The notes beneath the pieces were generated by a model that saw nothing but the letters and a program-made list of their open reading frames with translations, had not been told where the DNA came from and ran no database searches. 64,000 bases of DNA, from the NCBI GenBank assembly GCA_947476195.1, contig CANJPT010000006.1, forward strand, positions 16,019-80,018. Direction: 5' to 3'. Shown here in pieces: positions 52,513 through 60,934 of the stretch; the first letter of the stretch is position 1; the number at the start of each line of letters is the position of its first letter. The stretch is from Lewinellaceae bacterium. Its GTDB lineage: Bacteria; Bacteroidota; Bacteroidia; Chitinophagales; Saprospiraceae. A program made the translations under genes and the position numbers.

Positions 52513-55107
52513 ATGTCAAAGCTACAATTCAACAAAAAAAACATGGTGGGAAACCTGACTCAAAGCGGCGCAAAACTCAAGCGCATCTTTATTGAACCCA
52601 AACTCCCCGATGGCCTGGCGCCACTCGCCGAACTTGCTCAAAATATCTGGTGGTGTTGGAATCACGAAGCCACAGAGCTTTTCCAGCGTATTGCCCCGCA
52701 GCAATTTATCGCACACCAATATAATCCGGTGGCCCTGCTCGATGATTTGAGCATCGAACGCGCGCAAGAACTTTTATCCGATGTAGATTTTATTGCCCGG
52801 ATGAAGCGCGTGCATAGATCATTCCGGGATTACATGGATATGGCACCGGCTTTAACTGGGCCGAAAATCGGCTATTTCTGTATGGAGTATGGTCTGCACC
52901 AAAGCCTGAGACTCTATTCTGGCGGCCTCGGTGTGCTGGCTGGTGATTATCTTAAAGAGATCAGCGACCGCAATGCCAATTTCGTAGCGGTAGGCTTGCT
53001 CTATCGATATGGCTATTTTCAGCAGGGTATTTCCCATAATGGGGAGCAATTGCACAATTATGAGCCTGTTAAATTTACACAGCTCCCGTTGGAACCTGTG
53101 CGCGATGCGCGCGGCGAATGGATCAAAATCAATGTCAATCTGAGCGGGCGAACTGTTTGGGCAAAGGTTTGGAAATTACCCGTAGGCCGGATGCCACTTT
53201 ACCTTTTGGATACGGATATTGATGACAATATCTGGGAAGATCGCAGCATTACGCACCAACTTTATGGTGGAGATAATGAGAACCGGCTTCGTCAGGAAAT
53301 TTTGCTCGGGATTGGAGGCCTTCGTGCGCTGAAGGCCATTGGGATTAGTCCAGACCTATATCATCTGAATGAGGGCCACGCCTCGTTCCTTGGTTTGGAA
53401 CGATTGCGCAATTACATAAAAGACAATGGGTTGAGTTATGAAGAAGCCCTGGAAGTAGTGCGCTCTACCCAGCTTTTTACGACCCATACACCCGTGCCAG
53501 CAGGACATGATACCTTCTCGGAAGGATTGCTTCGGGACTATTTGTATGAGTACACTTATGCACTCGACATTACGTGGGAAGCATTGATCGGTCTTGGCAG
53601 ATTAAATGAGCAAGACCCATTAGAACTTTTCAACGTGAGCCACCTTGCCATCCGGACCAGCCAGGAAGTAAACGGTGTGAGTCGTCTACACGGTGAGGTC
53701 AGTCAACGCATGTTTGAAGAGCTTACCCCCGATTATAATTTTGCTGAAAGTAACATCGGTTATGTCACAAATTCAGTGCACTTTCCTACCTGGGTAGCCC
53801 GTGAATGGTTGGCTTTTTACGAGCAGAAGCTGGGAAAGGGAATTTTGAATCATCAGACCGACAAAAAACACTGGCATAAGATCCACCAGGTTCCTGATGG
53901 GGAGATTATGTCAATTCGCAGGCTTCTGAAAAAACGCCTGTTAGACTGGGTGCGCAAATCGCTGGCAGAAGATCTTATGCGACGTGGCGAAAACCCCCGT
54001 AGCACCTTTGAGATCGTCAACGCCATCAAAGATGATGCGCTTGTGTTTGGTTTTGCCCGCCGTTTTGCCACCTACAAACGTGCCACCCTACTTTTCAGTA
54101 ATGAAGAACGGCTCGCTGAAATCGTGAAAAACCCTGATCGCCCGGTTATTTTTCTTTTTGCCGGGAAAGCCCACCCTGCAGACAAGGGTGGTCAGGAGTT
54201 TATTCGTTTGGTATATAACGTCACGAAAAATCCTAATTTCAAGGGTAAGGTCATTTTCCTTGAAAATTACAGCATGGAAATGGCCAAATTATTGGTGCAA
54301 GGCGTAGATGTGTGGCTTAACAATCCCATCCGCCCTAAAGAAGCTTCCGGTACTTCTGGTATGAAGGCTGTCATGAATGGTGTGATGAATTTTTCCGTGC
54401 TCGACGGCTGGTGGTGCGAAGGCTATCGGCCTGGTGCGGGTTGGGCTTTGCCTGAAAAAGACACCTATGCTGACCAGCCAGGGCTTCAAAATGAACTGGA
54501 TGCGGAGACAATCTATAATACGCTCGAAAACGATATCGTACCGAGCTATTATGATCAGGACAAAAACGGCATTTCAGCCCGTTGGGTAAGTCATATCAAA
54601 AATACGATCGCCGACATTGCTCCGGAATTCGTGATGGGCCGGATGCTCAATGACTATCAGGACCGGTTCTATTCCAAGCTCGCAACACGCGCGCAGGAAC
54701 TCAAACAAAATAACTTCGCATCTGCCCGTGAACTGGCCGATTGGAAAATACGCGTGCGACGCAGTTGGCAAGCACTCGAACTGGTTGATCTGCAAGCCCC
54801 TGACACCTTCAACCGCTCCCTGCCACTGGGAGGAGAGTTTGAAGCGAAGGCTACCCTAAACCTCCAGGATTTGCACGCGGAGGATGTAGGCGTGGAGGTT
54901 GTTTTTTACAAACGCCATTCTGAAAAGGAACTCGAATTTCTTTTTGTGCAGGAAATGGATTTGGAAAGTAAAAAAGGATCAGAAGTCGTTTTTAACTGTT
55001 CATTCGTGCCCCGTACTGCGGGTGTTTTTGAGTACGGGTTTCGGCTTTTCCCCAAACATCCGTTGCTCCCACACCGACAGGATTTTGCCCTGGTGAGGTG
55101 GCTGTGA
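52513..55107 (+). CDS. glgP: Alpha-glucan (glycogen) phosphorylase, GT35
   Basis: PLP-dependent phosphorolysis of glycogen/maltodextrin to glucose-1-phosphate. About 864 aa from the ATG at 52513 (MSKLQFNKKN); a TTG seven codons earlier is open too. It belongs to the alpha-glucan-family type with an N-terminal DUF3417 domain (LAELAQNIWWCWNHEATELF). Motifs: YFCMEYGLHQSLRLYSGGLGVLAGD, GLLYRYGYFQQGI, HLNEGHASFLGLERL, TTHTPVPAGHDTF, FARRFATYKRATLL and the PLP-lysine region RPKEASGTSGMKAVMNG. A C-terminal beta domain of ~80 residues follows (FEAKATLNLQDLHAEDVGVEVVFYKR). No other glycogen genes are in view. Confidence 0.96.
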   Translation: MSKLQFNKKNMVGNLTQSGAKLKRIFIEPKLPDGLAPLAELAQNIWWCWNHEATELFQRIAPQQFIAHQYNPVALLDDLSIERAQELLSDVDFIARMKRVHRSFRDYMDMAPALTGPKIGYFCMEYGLHQSLRLYSGGLGVLAGDYLKEISDRNANFVAVGLLYRYGYFQQGISHNGEQLHNYEPVKFTQLPLEPVRDARGEWIKINVNLSGRTVWAKVWKLPVGRMPLYLLDTDIDDNIWEDRSITHQLYGGDNENRLRQEILLGIGGLRALKAIGISPDLYHLNEGHASFLGLERLRNYIKDNGLSYEEALEVVRSTQLFTTHTPVPAGHDTFSEGLLRDYLYEYTYALDITWEALIGLGRLNEQDPLELFNVSHLAIRTSQEVNGVSRLHGEVSQRMFEELTPDYNFAESNIGYVTNSVHFPTWVAREWLAFYEQKLGKGILNHQTDKKHWHKIHQVPDGEIMSIRRLLKKRLLDWVRKSLAEDLMRRGENPRSTFEIVNAIKDDALVFGFARRFATYKRATLLFSNEERLAEIVKNPDRPVIFLFAGKAHPADKGGQEFIRLVYNVTKNPNFKGKVIFLENYSMEMAKLLVQGVDVWLNNPIRPKEASGTSGMKAVMNGVMNFSVLDGWWCEGYRPGAGWALPEKDTYADQPGLQNELDAETIYNTLENDIVPSYYDQDKNGISARWVSHIKNTIADIAPEFVMGRMLNDYQDRFYSKLATRAQELKQNNFASARELADWKIRVRRSWQALELVDLQAPDTFNRSLPLGGEFEAKATLNLQDLHAEDVGVEVVFYKRHSEKELEFLFVQEMDLESKKGSEVVFNCSFVPRTAGVFEYGFRLFPKHPLLPHRQDFALVRWL

Positions 55108-55136
55108 TGCGTGGTGAAATTCAGTGTAACAGGTCT

Positions 55137-55144
55137 TACTTTTG
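55137..55144 (+). promoter_or_regulatory. -7 box TACTTTTG of the OmpA/SPOR gene
   Basis: Exact TAnnTTTG match about 70 nt upstream of the ATG at 55216 and 30 nt downstream of glgP. It is directly followed by an 11-bp inverted repeat. Confidence 0.45.
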
Positions 55145-55190
55145 CAGGTCGTTTCCCAACAGCATTTTCAATCTCCGGCGAAACGACCTG
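55145..55190 (+). promoter_or_regulatory. 5'-leader inverted repeat
   Basis: CAGGTCGTTTC (55145-55155) and GAAACGACCTG (55180-55190) are perfectly complementary around a 24-nt loop and start right after the -7 box, so the transcript would open with this stem. The layout matches the hairpin in front of the glucosaminidase gene (39928-39962). Confidence 0.5.
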
Positions 55191-55215
55191 TAAAGTTCAC
55201 GCCAAAATTTTGCCC

Positions 55216-55974
55216 ATGATTCGAATTATAACAGCCGCAATTTTCCTGGCAAGCTTTTTTACTTTTGAGAATAAACTGCTTGCGCAAGAATTTCGGGTAC
55301 AAATAGCCGCATACGGGGAGCGCATGCCACCCTCATATTTTGAAGAACGCGGTATTGAAGACTTTGTGGAGACGACCGATCAACTTGGGATTTACCGCTA
55401 TTTTGCCGGATCCTTCAAAACCCGCGATGAGGCAGATTTAATGCGTAAAGCAGTAGCCTCCAAAGGATTTTCCTATGCATTAATCGTAGATTTAGAGGTA
55501 CAACGGCTGATCTGTGGCGCAGGATGTCCCTATTTCCGCAATGGCACCGTATATGTTCACGATGTGCAGCTTCAGGAAACGAGCAACACCATCTACTTTG
55601 AATTTGGGCAATATAGTCTGACTCCTGATGCTAAGGTGGTCCTTAACCGCTTTTACGAGCAATTGCGGGATAACCCAGACTTAAAGATGAAAATATATGG
55701 CTTTACGGATGGTGTGGATAGCCAGGAAGCGAACCTTAGGCTCTCTGCCGACCGATCACGCGCAGCCCGGAATTATATAGCATCTAAAGGAATTCGGGTG
55801 GACCGTATGCTTATGGAGGTTTTTGGAGAAGCTAATCCTGTATTAGCCAATAAATACGAAGGCGACGACAAGACCGATGCGCCTGAAAATCGCAAATGGA
55901 ACCGCCGAGTAGTACTACAGCTGGTTCACGATTTTAGCGAGGCCGCTACGGATGATTCGATATTTAAAAAATAG
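55216..55974 (+). CDS. SPOR-like/OmpA family envelope protein
   Basis: 252 aa from the ATG at 55216 (MIRIITAAIFLASFFTFENKLLAQ, signal peptide). The N-terminal part has a SPOR-like pattern (EFRVQIAAYGERMPPSYF ... LGIYRYFAGSFKTRDEADLMRKAVASKGFSYALIVD). The C-terminal ~110 residues are an OmpA peptidoglycan-binding domain (IYFEFGQYSLTPDAKVVLNRFYEQL, FTDGVDSQEANLRLSADRSRAARNYIASKGI). It would tether the outer membrane to peptidoglycan, and the SPOR-like part may bind denuded glycan. A larger protein at 57843-59975 has the same two modules in the opposite order. Convergent to ruvA. Confidence 0.88.
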   Translation: MIRIITAAIFLASFFTFENKLLAQEFRVQIAAYGERMPPSYFEERGIEDFVETTDQLGIYRYFAGSFKTRDEADLMRKAVASKGFSYALIVDLEVQRLICGAGCPYFRNGTVYVHDVQLQETSNTIYFEFGQYSLTPDAKVVLNRFYEQLRDNPDLKMKIYGFTDGVDSQEANLRLSADRSRAARNYIASKGIRVDRMLMEVFGEANPVLANKYEGDDKTDAPENRKWNRRVVLQLVHDFSEAATDDSIFKK

Positions 55975-55978
55975 AAAG

Positions 55979-56018
55979 TTAAAAGTTGCAAGTGCCCCCA
56001 GAGATGTTTCAACTTTAA
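55979..56018. terminator. Hairpin at the OmpA-ruvA convergent junction
   Basis: TTAAAAGTTG (55979-55988) pairs with CAACTTTAA (56010-56018) with one bulge. The right arm contains the ruvA stop codon (56015-56017). Confidence 0.5.
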
Positions 56019-56611
56019 ACAGCCAACGCTTTCAATGCAAATTTGATTAAATCCTCCACTCTGGCTACATTTGGATTTTCGCGAATCACAGCATTGAGGG
56101 CTTTTTGAACGGCAATTCTGTTGAAACCAAGTGCAATGAGGGCAGAAAGTGCTTCATCACGTACGATGCCGTCTACCATGGATGGTAGTAAGGAAGGTGC
56201 ATCAGGCGCTTCTTTGGTGAGTTTACTCTTAAGGTCAAGTATGATCTGTTTGGCCGTTTTTGCCCCGATTCCTTTTACTTTTTGCAATATGTGCGCTTGT
56301 TCACCGATGACAGAAGCCCGTACCTCATCCACCGTCATGGAAGAAAGGATGAGTTGGGCTGTAGTAGCACCTACGCCGGTTACCCCTATAAGCTGTACGA
56401 ACATCCCTCGCTCCACCTGAGTGGCGAAGCCATACAGCGTATGCGAATCTTCCTTTACAATTAAATGGGTATATACCGTGGAGCGCTCCTGCCCTTGTAA
56501 AGCCGTATAAGTGCTGAGCGGAATGTTCACATGAAAGCCTATACCATTCACTTCCAGGGTGATAAAAGCCGGTGAACGATAGGTAATCTCTCCTTTTAAA
56601 TATGCGTACAT
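56015..56611 (-). CDS. ruvA: Holliday junction branch migration protein RuvA
   Basis: Binds four-way DNA junctions and loads RuvB. 198 aa. Domain I OB fold (MYAYLKGEITYRSPAFITLEVNGIGFHVNIPLSTY); tandem helix-hairpin-helix motifs (LIGVTGVGATTAQLILSSM and LQKVKGIGAKTAKQIILDLKSKL); C-terminal domain III (DEALSALIALGFNRIAVQKAL), which contacts RuvB. Length and start are standard. No ruvB or ruvC lies in the window. gldH is 62 nt upstream on the same strand. Confidence 0.97.
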   Translation of the reverse strand: MYAYLKGEITYRSPAFITLEVNGIGFHVNIPLSTYTALQGQERSTVYTHLIVKEDSHTLYGFATQVERGMFVQLIGVTGVGATTAQLILSSMTVDEVRASVIGEQAHILQKVKGIGAKTAKQIILDLKSKLTKEAPDAPSLLPSMVDGIVRDEALSALIALGFNRIAVQKALNAVIRENPNVARVEDLIKFALKALAV

Positions 56612-56673
56612 TTAACGATGATCTATGATGTATGAACAACAGAGAAACTTGCTACTTCCCCCTTTGAAACTAC

Positions 56674-57144
56674 TTACTTCTTTCCAGCTTTTTCAACAGC
56701 CAATCCTACCGATTTCAGGCCGGATAGTGGATCTTGTCTGCCAAATTGCTCTAAAGTAATAGTGTACTCGCCAACTTTTTCAAAAAAAGCATTTTGCTGG
56801 ATGGGTATCTGAGTACTGCAGGATGAGCCGGAACATTTGCCAAAGGGTTTCCCTGTGGGATCAAAAAAGTCGAAAGACAGCGGTTTGCTCAATCGTTTTC
56901 CATCGGGGAAGCGGGTGTAGAATTTCACATAAATGTTTTGGCTGGGGAAAGAATCAGCATACACAAAGTTCACATCAATATTATAGAGCGCGGTAGTATC
57001 AGTCACAGTAAACTTAAAATCCAACGTATCGCGGTAGGTCCATTGACCGTTGGGAATGTTTTGCGCTGCCTCAAACAGATAGTTGGGGCCACAGGCACTG
57101 AGTCCTAAAACAGTGAAAGTCAAAAAGATAAAAGGAAGTTTCAT
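56674..57144 (-). CDS. gldH: Gliding motility lipoprotein GldH
   Basis: 156 aa lipoprotein. Signal MKLPFIFLTFTVLGLSAC with lipobox LSAC. The mature domain has GldH features: FEAAQNIPNGQWTYRDTLDFKFTVTDTTALYNIDVNFVY, FYTRFPDGKRLSKPLSFDFFDPTGKPFGKC and YTITLEQFGRQDPLSGLKSVGLAVEK. GldH is a gliding-motility lipoprotein known to be needed for gliding in Flavobacterium. It lies in a minus-strand run with a PmtA-like methyltransferase gene 27 nt upstream and ruvA downstream. Confidence 0.9.
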   Translation of the reverse strand: MKLPFIFLTFTVLGLSACGPNYLFEAAQNIPNGQWTYRDTLDFKFTVTDTTALYNIDVNFVYADSFPSQNIYVKFYTRFPDGKRLSKPLSFDFFDPTGKPFGKCSGSSCSTQIPIQQNAFFEKVGEYTITLEQFGRQDPLSGLKSVGLAVEKAGKK

Positions 57145-57171
57145 GTAAATTTGAATGATTAGGTATGAAGG

Positions 57172-57741
57172 TTAGGGCGTGCGTTTTTCGCAGCTGATCA
57201 CGATGGCTGGTGGAAGGTTCAAGGCAACTACTTCTACGCTGATGTTACCAAAAATCCGGCGGTAAAGTCTTAGCAGCAAAGGGGAATAGTGAAACTGAAC
57301 AAACCTGCCCCCCTCCCGAAGCCAGCTTTGGCAGCTTCGCGTGATGATTTCTGTCAGAGACTCGGGGAGCATCACAAACGGGATCCCGGAAATAAAATAA
57401 TCTACCTCGGTGATGCCCAGTGTCTTAAAATGTTGCCCCATGTTTTCTGCCGAATCGTGGACGATGGTCATACGTGGATCGTCGAAAGTTGCACGTATCT
57501 TTTCTACAAAAACCGTGTTAATCTCAAAAATTATAAGTTGTGCATCTGGCTGTAAACGATTGAGAATGAATCTTGTAATGGCCCCATTGCCTGGCCCGAG
57601 TTCTACTACGATCTTTGCTTTTAAGGGGTCAATCTTGTTCGCAATGGTCCGGCACAAAAAGCGCGAACTCGGCGATACACTCCCCATTGACCGCAGGTTG
57701 CGTAAACTTTCCCGAAAGAATTCGATGCGATGCTTTCCCAA
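57172..57741 (-). CDS. SAM-dependent methyltransferase, phospholipid N-methyltransferase (PmtA)-like
   Basis: 189 aa. Class I Rossmann methyltransferase: SSRFLCRTIANKIDPLKAKIVVELGPGNGAITRFIL (SAM-binding ELGPGNG), IIFEINTVFVEKIRA and MTIVHDSAENM. VDYFISGIPFVMLPESL stands where rRNA dimethylases have NLPY; SGIPF is closer to the SGLP motif of PmtA enzymes that methylate phosphatidylethanolamine. The C-terminal part (FVQFHYSPLLLRLYRRIFGNISVEVVALNLPPAIVISCEK) fits that group. The assignment between lipid and rRNA methylation rests on these motifs. Confidence 0.78.
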   Translation of the reverse strand: MGKHRIEFFRESLRNLRSMGSVSPSSRFLCRTIANKIDPLKAKIVVELGPGNGAITRFILNRLQPDAQLIIFEINTVFVEKIRATFDDPRMTIVHDSAENMGQHFKTLGITEVDYFISGIPFVMLPESLTEIITRSCQSWLREGGRFVQFHYSPLLLRLYRRIFGNISVEVVALNLPPAIVISCEKRTP

Positions 57742-57842
57742 ATTTTTGCTGTTGACTTATTATGCTCTGACGATTGAACTTTCCTTACCATAGCAAACAC
57801 TTCTCATGTCTACAGCGAGTAAAAGCAAGGACGCTTATCACT

Positions 57843-59975
57843 TCATCCTCTGACATACCCTGCAAGGTCGGGATACTTTTTCATAAGCGCTACTGCTTCG
57901 GCCTTTGAGATTCGGATTCCGTTGATATAGGATATTACAATGGCCTCTGTAAACCCTTGACTTTGTAGCTCCTTACGCAGTTGTGCTGCCTCACTATGCT
58001 GTTTGTAAAAACCGGCGGTATAACGGTATGTACCCGTTCCCGGCTGAGTTTCTATCATAAGATCGCCAAACATCGCAAGCGCATCGTTGGTCAGGATTTG
58101 TCGTGTAGCAGCAGCTTCCACCTTGTAGGAAAGCCCTGCAGTCGCCTCATCTAAACGCTGAGCGCCTGGTGCCGCCATAATTTCCGAAACAAATGTTTGT
58201 TCAACCCGGAATTTTAGTGGCAAAGGGTCTATCGTCGTTAGTCTCACATCGATGCGGCGGTTCAGGCCCGGCGCGGCAGGATTGGGTGTTGCATCCAGTA
58301 CCTCCCGTGCAATCGGGTAGTTTGGACCCACACTGCGCATTAAAATTTTTGCTCCGGGTATCCCGCGTTCAAGGAGGGCTTTACCCACGATCTCAGCCCG
58401 TTTGATTCCGTTATAGAGGTCAAACTTAGGCTGCCCGCTAGCGTCTGTGTGTATGGTCACAAGTACAGAAGTCTGGGGGAATTTTCTCGCGAGTTCAGCG
58501 ATTTGATCCACCGTTTTTTGGTTTTCAGTACTCAAAACATCTTTATCCGAACTATAAGCCAGGGTTGGGACCACACTTTCTCCAATTTCTTGTTCCTTGC
58601 CTGCATTTGGGTCAGCTTGCGCGAAAAGAGCAGCTTGTGGTTGTCCGCGTTGTTCAGGTTGGACCTCTTTAAAATAGGCGATGTAAAGGTCGCGCTGTCC
58701 CATACACCCCAGGCGATCAGAGGCGAAAAAGGCCGAACGACCATCTGAGGCAAGCCTGTAATAGGCATCATCGTCGGGTGAATTGATGGGCAAACCAATG
58801 TTGGCGGGCGATTGCCACATCCTTTTTTTAGCATCAAAAACGGTTTTGAAAACATCCAGTCCTCCCATGCTTTCCGTTCGATTGCTGCTGAAAAACAGCG
58901 TTATACCATCGAGGGCAAGAAAGGGCATATTCTCATCGTAGGCAGAATTGACCTCAGGGCCAAGGTTGGCCGGCGAAGTCCAAATCGAATCGGCCCATAC
59001 CGTCCACCAAAGATCAAGACCGCCATAACCGCCTGCCCGGCGACTGGCGAAAATAATGGTCTGATCATTGAAAAAGAAGGGATTGCAATCGCCTTCTTCT
59101 ACTTGTACAGGGCTTTTGAACGCGGGACTATTGATCGAATATTCGTCTTTACGGGCTGCAGTATCAGCAAATACCTCGCCGCTATACAGGGTGAATCCGC
59201 GAAAAAAGTATAGGATCTGACCGTCTCCATTGAAACCAAGGGGCACTTCAAAACGGGAGGTATTGAGCAATCCACCCAGTCCACCCTGCAATTCCCATCC
59301 GCTGTTGCTGAGTTGGGCGGCGAACATATCACTGCACCAATGCCCGCGTTGAGCATCTTCATAACCTTCATCATTGCGTGCTCCGCCTGTGCTGCCAGGC
59401 CGGGCAGCGGCATAATAAAGCCGGTCTGAATGATTGAGAGAGGGAATGGGGGCAAACTCATCCCCCGCCGAATTAATGCGGTCGCCGAGGCTTTCCACCA
59501 GCGCTATCTGTTCGTTTTGAAGCGATTGCATTCCGGCCACACAACGGCGAATGTTATCGATTGCGTTTGCACGGAGTGGATGTCGTTCGCCGCAGATCCG
59601 CAAAAATGACTTGTAACCTGCAATGGCTTTCTCCCATTCCCCGAGGCTGTGACGGGTACGGGCGAGGTAATAAAAAAGCTCAGCTTCTTTGCTGTCTGGT
59701 GCTTTTGAAGCCACGTATTCGAGAAAACGCCGTGCTTCTTCACCGCGTCGGAGTTGATAAAGGGAGATGCCGAGTTTTGTGAGTACGCCAAAGTCACCGG
59801 GTTTGGATTCCTGATATTGGGCGAGTAATGTCTGTGCATCTTGCCAATGCCCTAGGGCAAAGGCCCGCTCTCCGTTGCGTTTGGCATCAGCAGGGCTTTG
59901 AGCAGCGCTTTCTGCCGGATGACAAAGGAATGCAAGGGCAAAAAGCAAAGTAAATATTCGTGCAGCGCGTGGCAT
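57843..59975 (-). CDS. TPR-PD40-OmpA-SPOR-like outer-membrane-associated protein
   Basis: 710 aa from the ATG at 59975 (MPRAARIFTLLFALAFLCHPAESAAQ, signal peptide); 12 further codons are open upstream. TPR repeats (NGERAFALGHWQDAQTLLAQYQ, KLGISLYQLRRGEEARRFLEYV, YYLARTRHSLGEWEKAIAGY) are followed by a PD40/WD40-like beta-propeller (IIFASRRAGGYGGLDLWWTVW, LFFSSNRTESMGGLDVFKT, AFFASDRLGCMGQRDLYIAYF), an OmpA domain (VLVTIHTDASGQPKFDLYNGIKRAEIVGKALLERGI, NRRIDVRL) and a SPOR-like end (YRYTAGFYKQHSEAAQLRKELQSQGFTEAIVISYING). Such proteins link the outer membrane to peptidoglycan and are typical of T9SS organisms (PorE-like layouts). The T9SS role is inference. Confidence 0.88.
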   Translation of the reverse strand: MPRAARIFTLLFALAFLCHPAESAAQSPADAKRNGERAFALGHWQDAQTLLAQYQESKPGDFGVLTKLGISLYQLRRGEEARRFLEYVASKAPDSKEAELFYYLARTRHSLGEWEKAIAGYKSFLRICGERHPLRANAIDNIRRCVAGMQSLQNEQIALVESLGDRINSAGDEFAPIPSLNHSDRLYYAAARPGSTGGARNDEGYEDAQRGHWCSDMFAAQLSNSGWELQGGLGGLLNTSRFEVPLGFNGDGQILYFFRGFTLYSGEVFADTAARKDEYSINSPAFKSPVQVEEGDCNPFFFNDQTIIFASRRAGGYGGLDLWWTVWADSIWTSPANLGPEVNSAYDENMPFLALDGITLFFSSNRTESMGGLDVFKTVFDAKKRMWQSPANIGLPINSPDDDAYYRLASDGRSAFFASDRLGCMGQRDLYIAYFKEVQPEQRGQPQAALFAQADPNAGKEQEIGESVVPTLAYSSDKDVLSTENQKTVDQIAELARKFPQTSVLVTIHTDASGQPKFDLYNGIKRAEIVGKALLERGIPGAKILMRSVGPNYPIAREVLDATPNPAAPGLNRRIDVRLTTIDPLPLKFRVEQTFVSEIMAAPGAQRLDEATAGLSYKVEAAATRQILTNDALAMFGDLMIETQPGTGTYRYTAGFYKQHSEAAQLRKELQSQGFTEAIVISYINGIRISKAEAVALMKKYPDLAGYVRG

Positions 59976-60084
59976 AACGGACGTTTTTGAAACGCGAAGA
60001 TAGCAGTCCAAAAGGAAGGTATTGGAATTGTGCGCTCATTTCTGCAGCAACTCTTTGTTGCCTGCTTGGCAAGGTTTGATAGAA

Positions 60085-60309
60085 AGAAGTCTGATTGAGT
60101 AAGTATTTTTCATAAGATTGGTTTTCTACTTGATGAATCAACACGTTTTTTGTCCAGCCGAATTTTTTGGTCATGCGGAGGTAGAATTCGCGCTGGAGTT
60201 CATCTTTGGATTTGGTAAATATGAGAATGTTTTTTGACCAACTGATTTCTGCAACCAGCGGTTGCAGAAATTCATTTTTAGAAAGGTTCAGATAAAAGTC
60301 TCGTATATT
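60085..60309 (-). pseudogene. YhcG/DUF1016 nuclease fragment
   Basis: A translated segment reads NIRDFYLNLSKNEF, VAEISWSKNILIFTKSKDEL, REFYLRMTKKFGWTKNVLI and HQVENQSYEKYLLNQTSF. This is the conserved middle of PD-(D/E)XK YhcG (DUF1016) proteins. The frame is closed by TAG at 60310-60312 on the 5' side and leaves the family after NQTSF; no catalytic domain is present. It is a relic of a nuclease gene often found in defence or mobile islands. Confidence 0.75.
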
Positions 60310-60399
60310 CTAAAGGTTTAGACTTGAGAAACCTTGTTGCTTCGGCAACACTCTTTTACTTCGCGGGCTTAAAAACAAGTACTAAAATTTGCCTCTCTT

Positions 60400-60864
60400 A
60401 TGCAGATTATTCGAACCAACTCAGATCACCCCGATTTTCGGGCATTGGTGGCCTTGCTTGATCAGGACCTCGCGGTTCGGGACGGCGAGGATCATGCATT
60501 TTATCAACAGTTCAACAAAGTTGATAAGATCAAGCAGGTGGTGGTCGCTTTGCTGGAAAACCAGGCCATCGGATGTGGCGCAATCCGGGCGTATGCTCCG
60601 GATGTAATGGAAGTGAAACGTATGTTCGTTTTGCCAGAATACCGTGGAAAAGGCATCGCAGGAGCCGTATTGTCCGAGTTGGAGACCTGGGCCACTGAAT
60701 TAGGCTATGCTCGCTGCATCCTGGAAACTGGCCAAATGCAACCCGAAGCGATCCGGCTTTATCAAAAATCCGGGTACGCCATTATTCCCAATTACGGTCA
60801 GTATGAGGGCGTTGAAAACAGCGTCTGTATGGAAAAGGAATTAGCAGTTAGTAATTCAGGTTGA
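60400..60864 (+). CDS. GNAT family N-acetyltransferase
   Basis: 154 aa. Acetyl-CoA-dependent acetyltransferase: VALLENQAIGCGAIRAYAPDVMEVKRMFVLPEYRGKGIAGAVLSELETWA (acetyl-CoA loop PEYRGKGIAG), YARCILETGQMQPEAIRLYQKSGYAIIPNYGQYEG. The fold and length are standard. The substrate cannot be told. It stands alone between the YhcG remnant and the convergent MoxR gene. Confidence 0.93.
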   Translation: MQIIRTNSDHPDFRALVALLDQDLAVRDGEDHAFYQQFNKVDKIKQVVVALLENQAIGCGAIRAYAPDVMEVKRMFVLPEYRGKGIAGAVLSELETWATELGYARCILETGQMQPEAIRLYQKSGYAIIPNYGQYEGVENSVCMEKELAVSNSG

Positions 60865-60934
60865 TCATTTGTACCTGAACGATAGGGGCCGGCTACTAAA
60901 ATCAACTCGGGTTGGTTCATTTTCCGGGTAGTTT

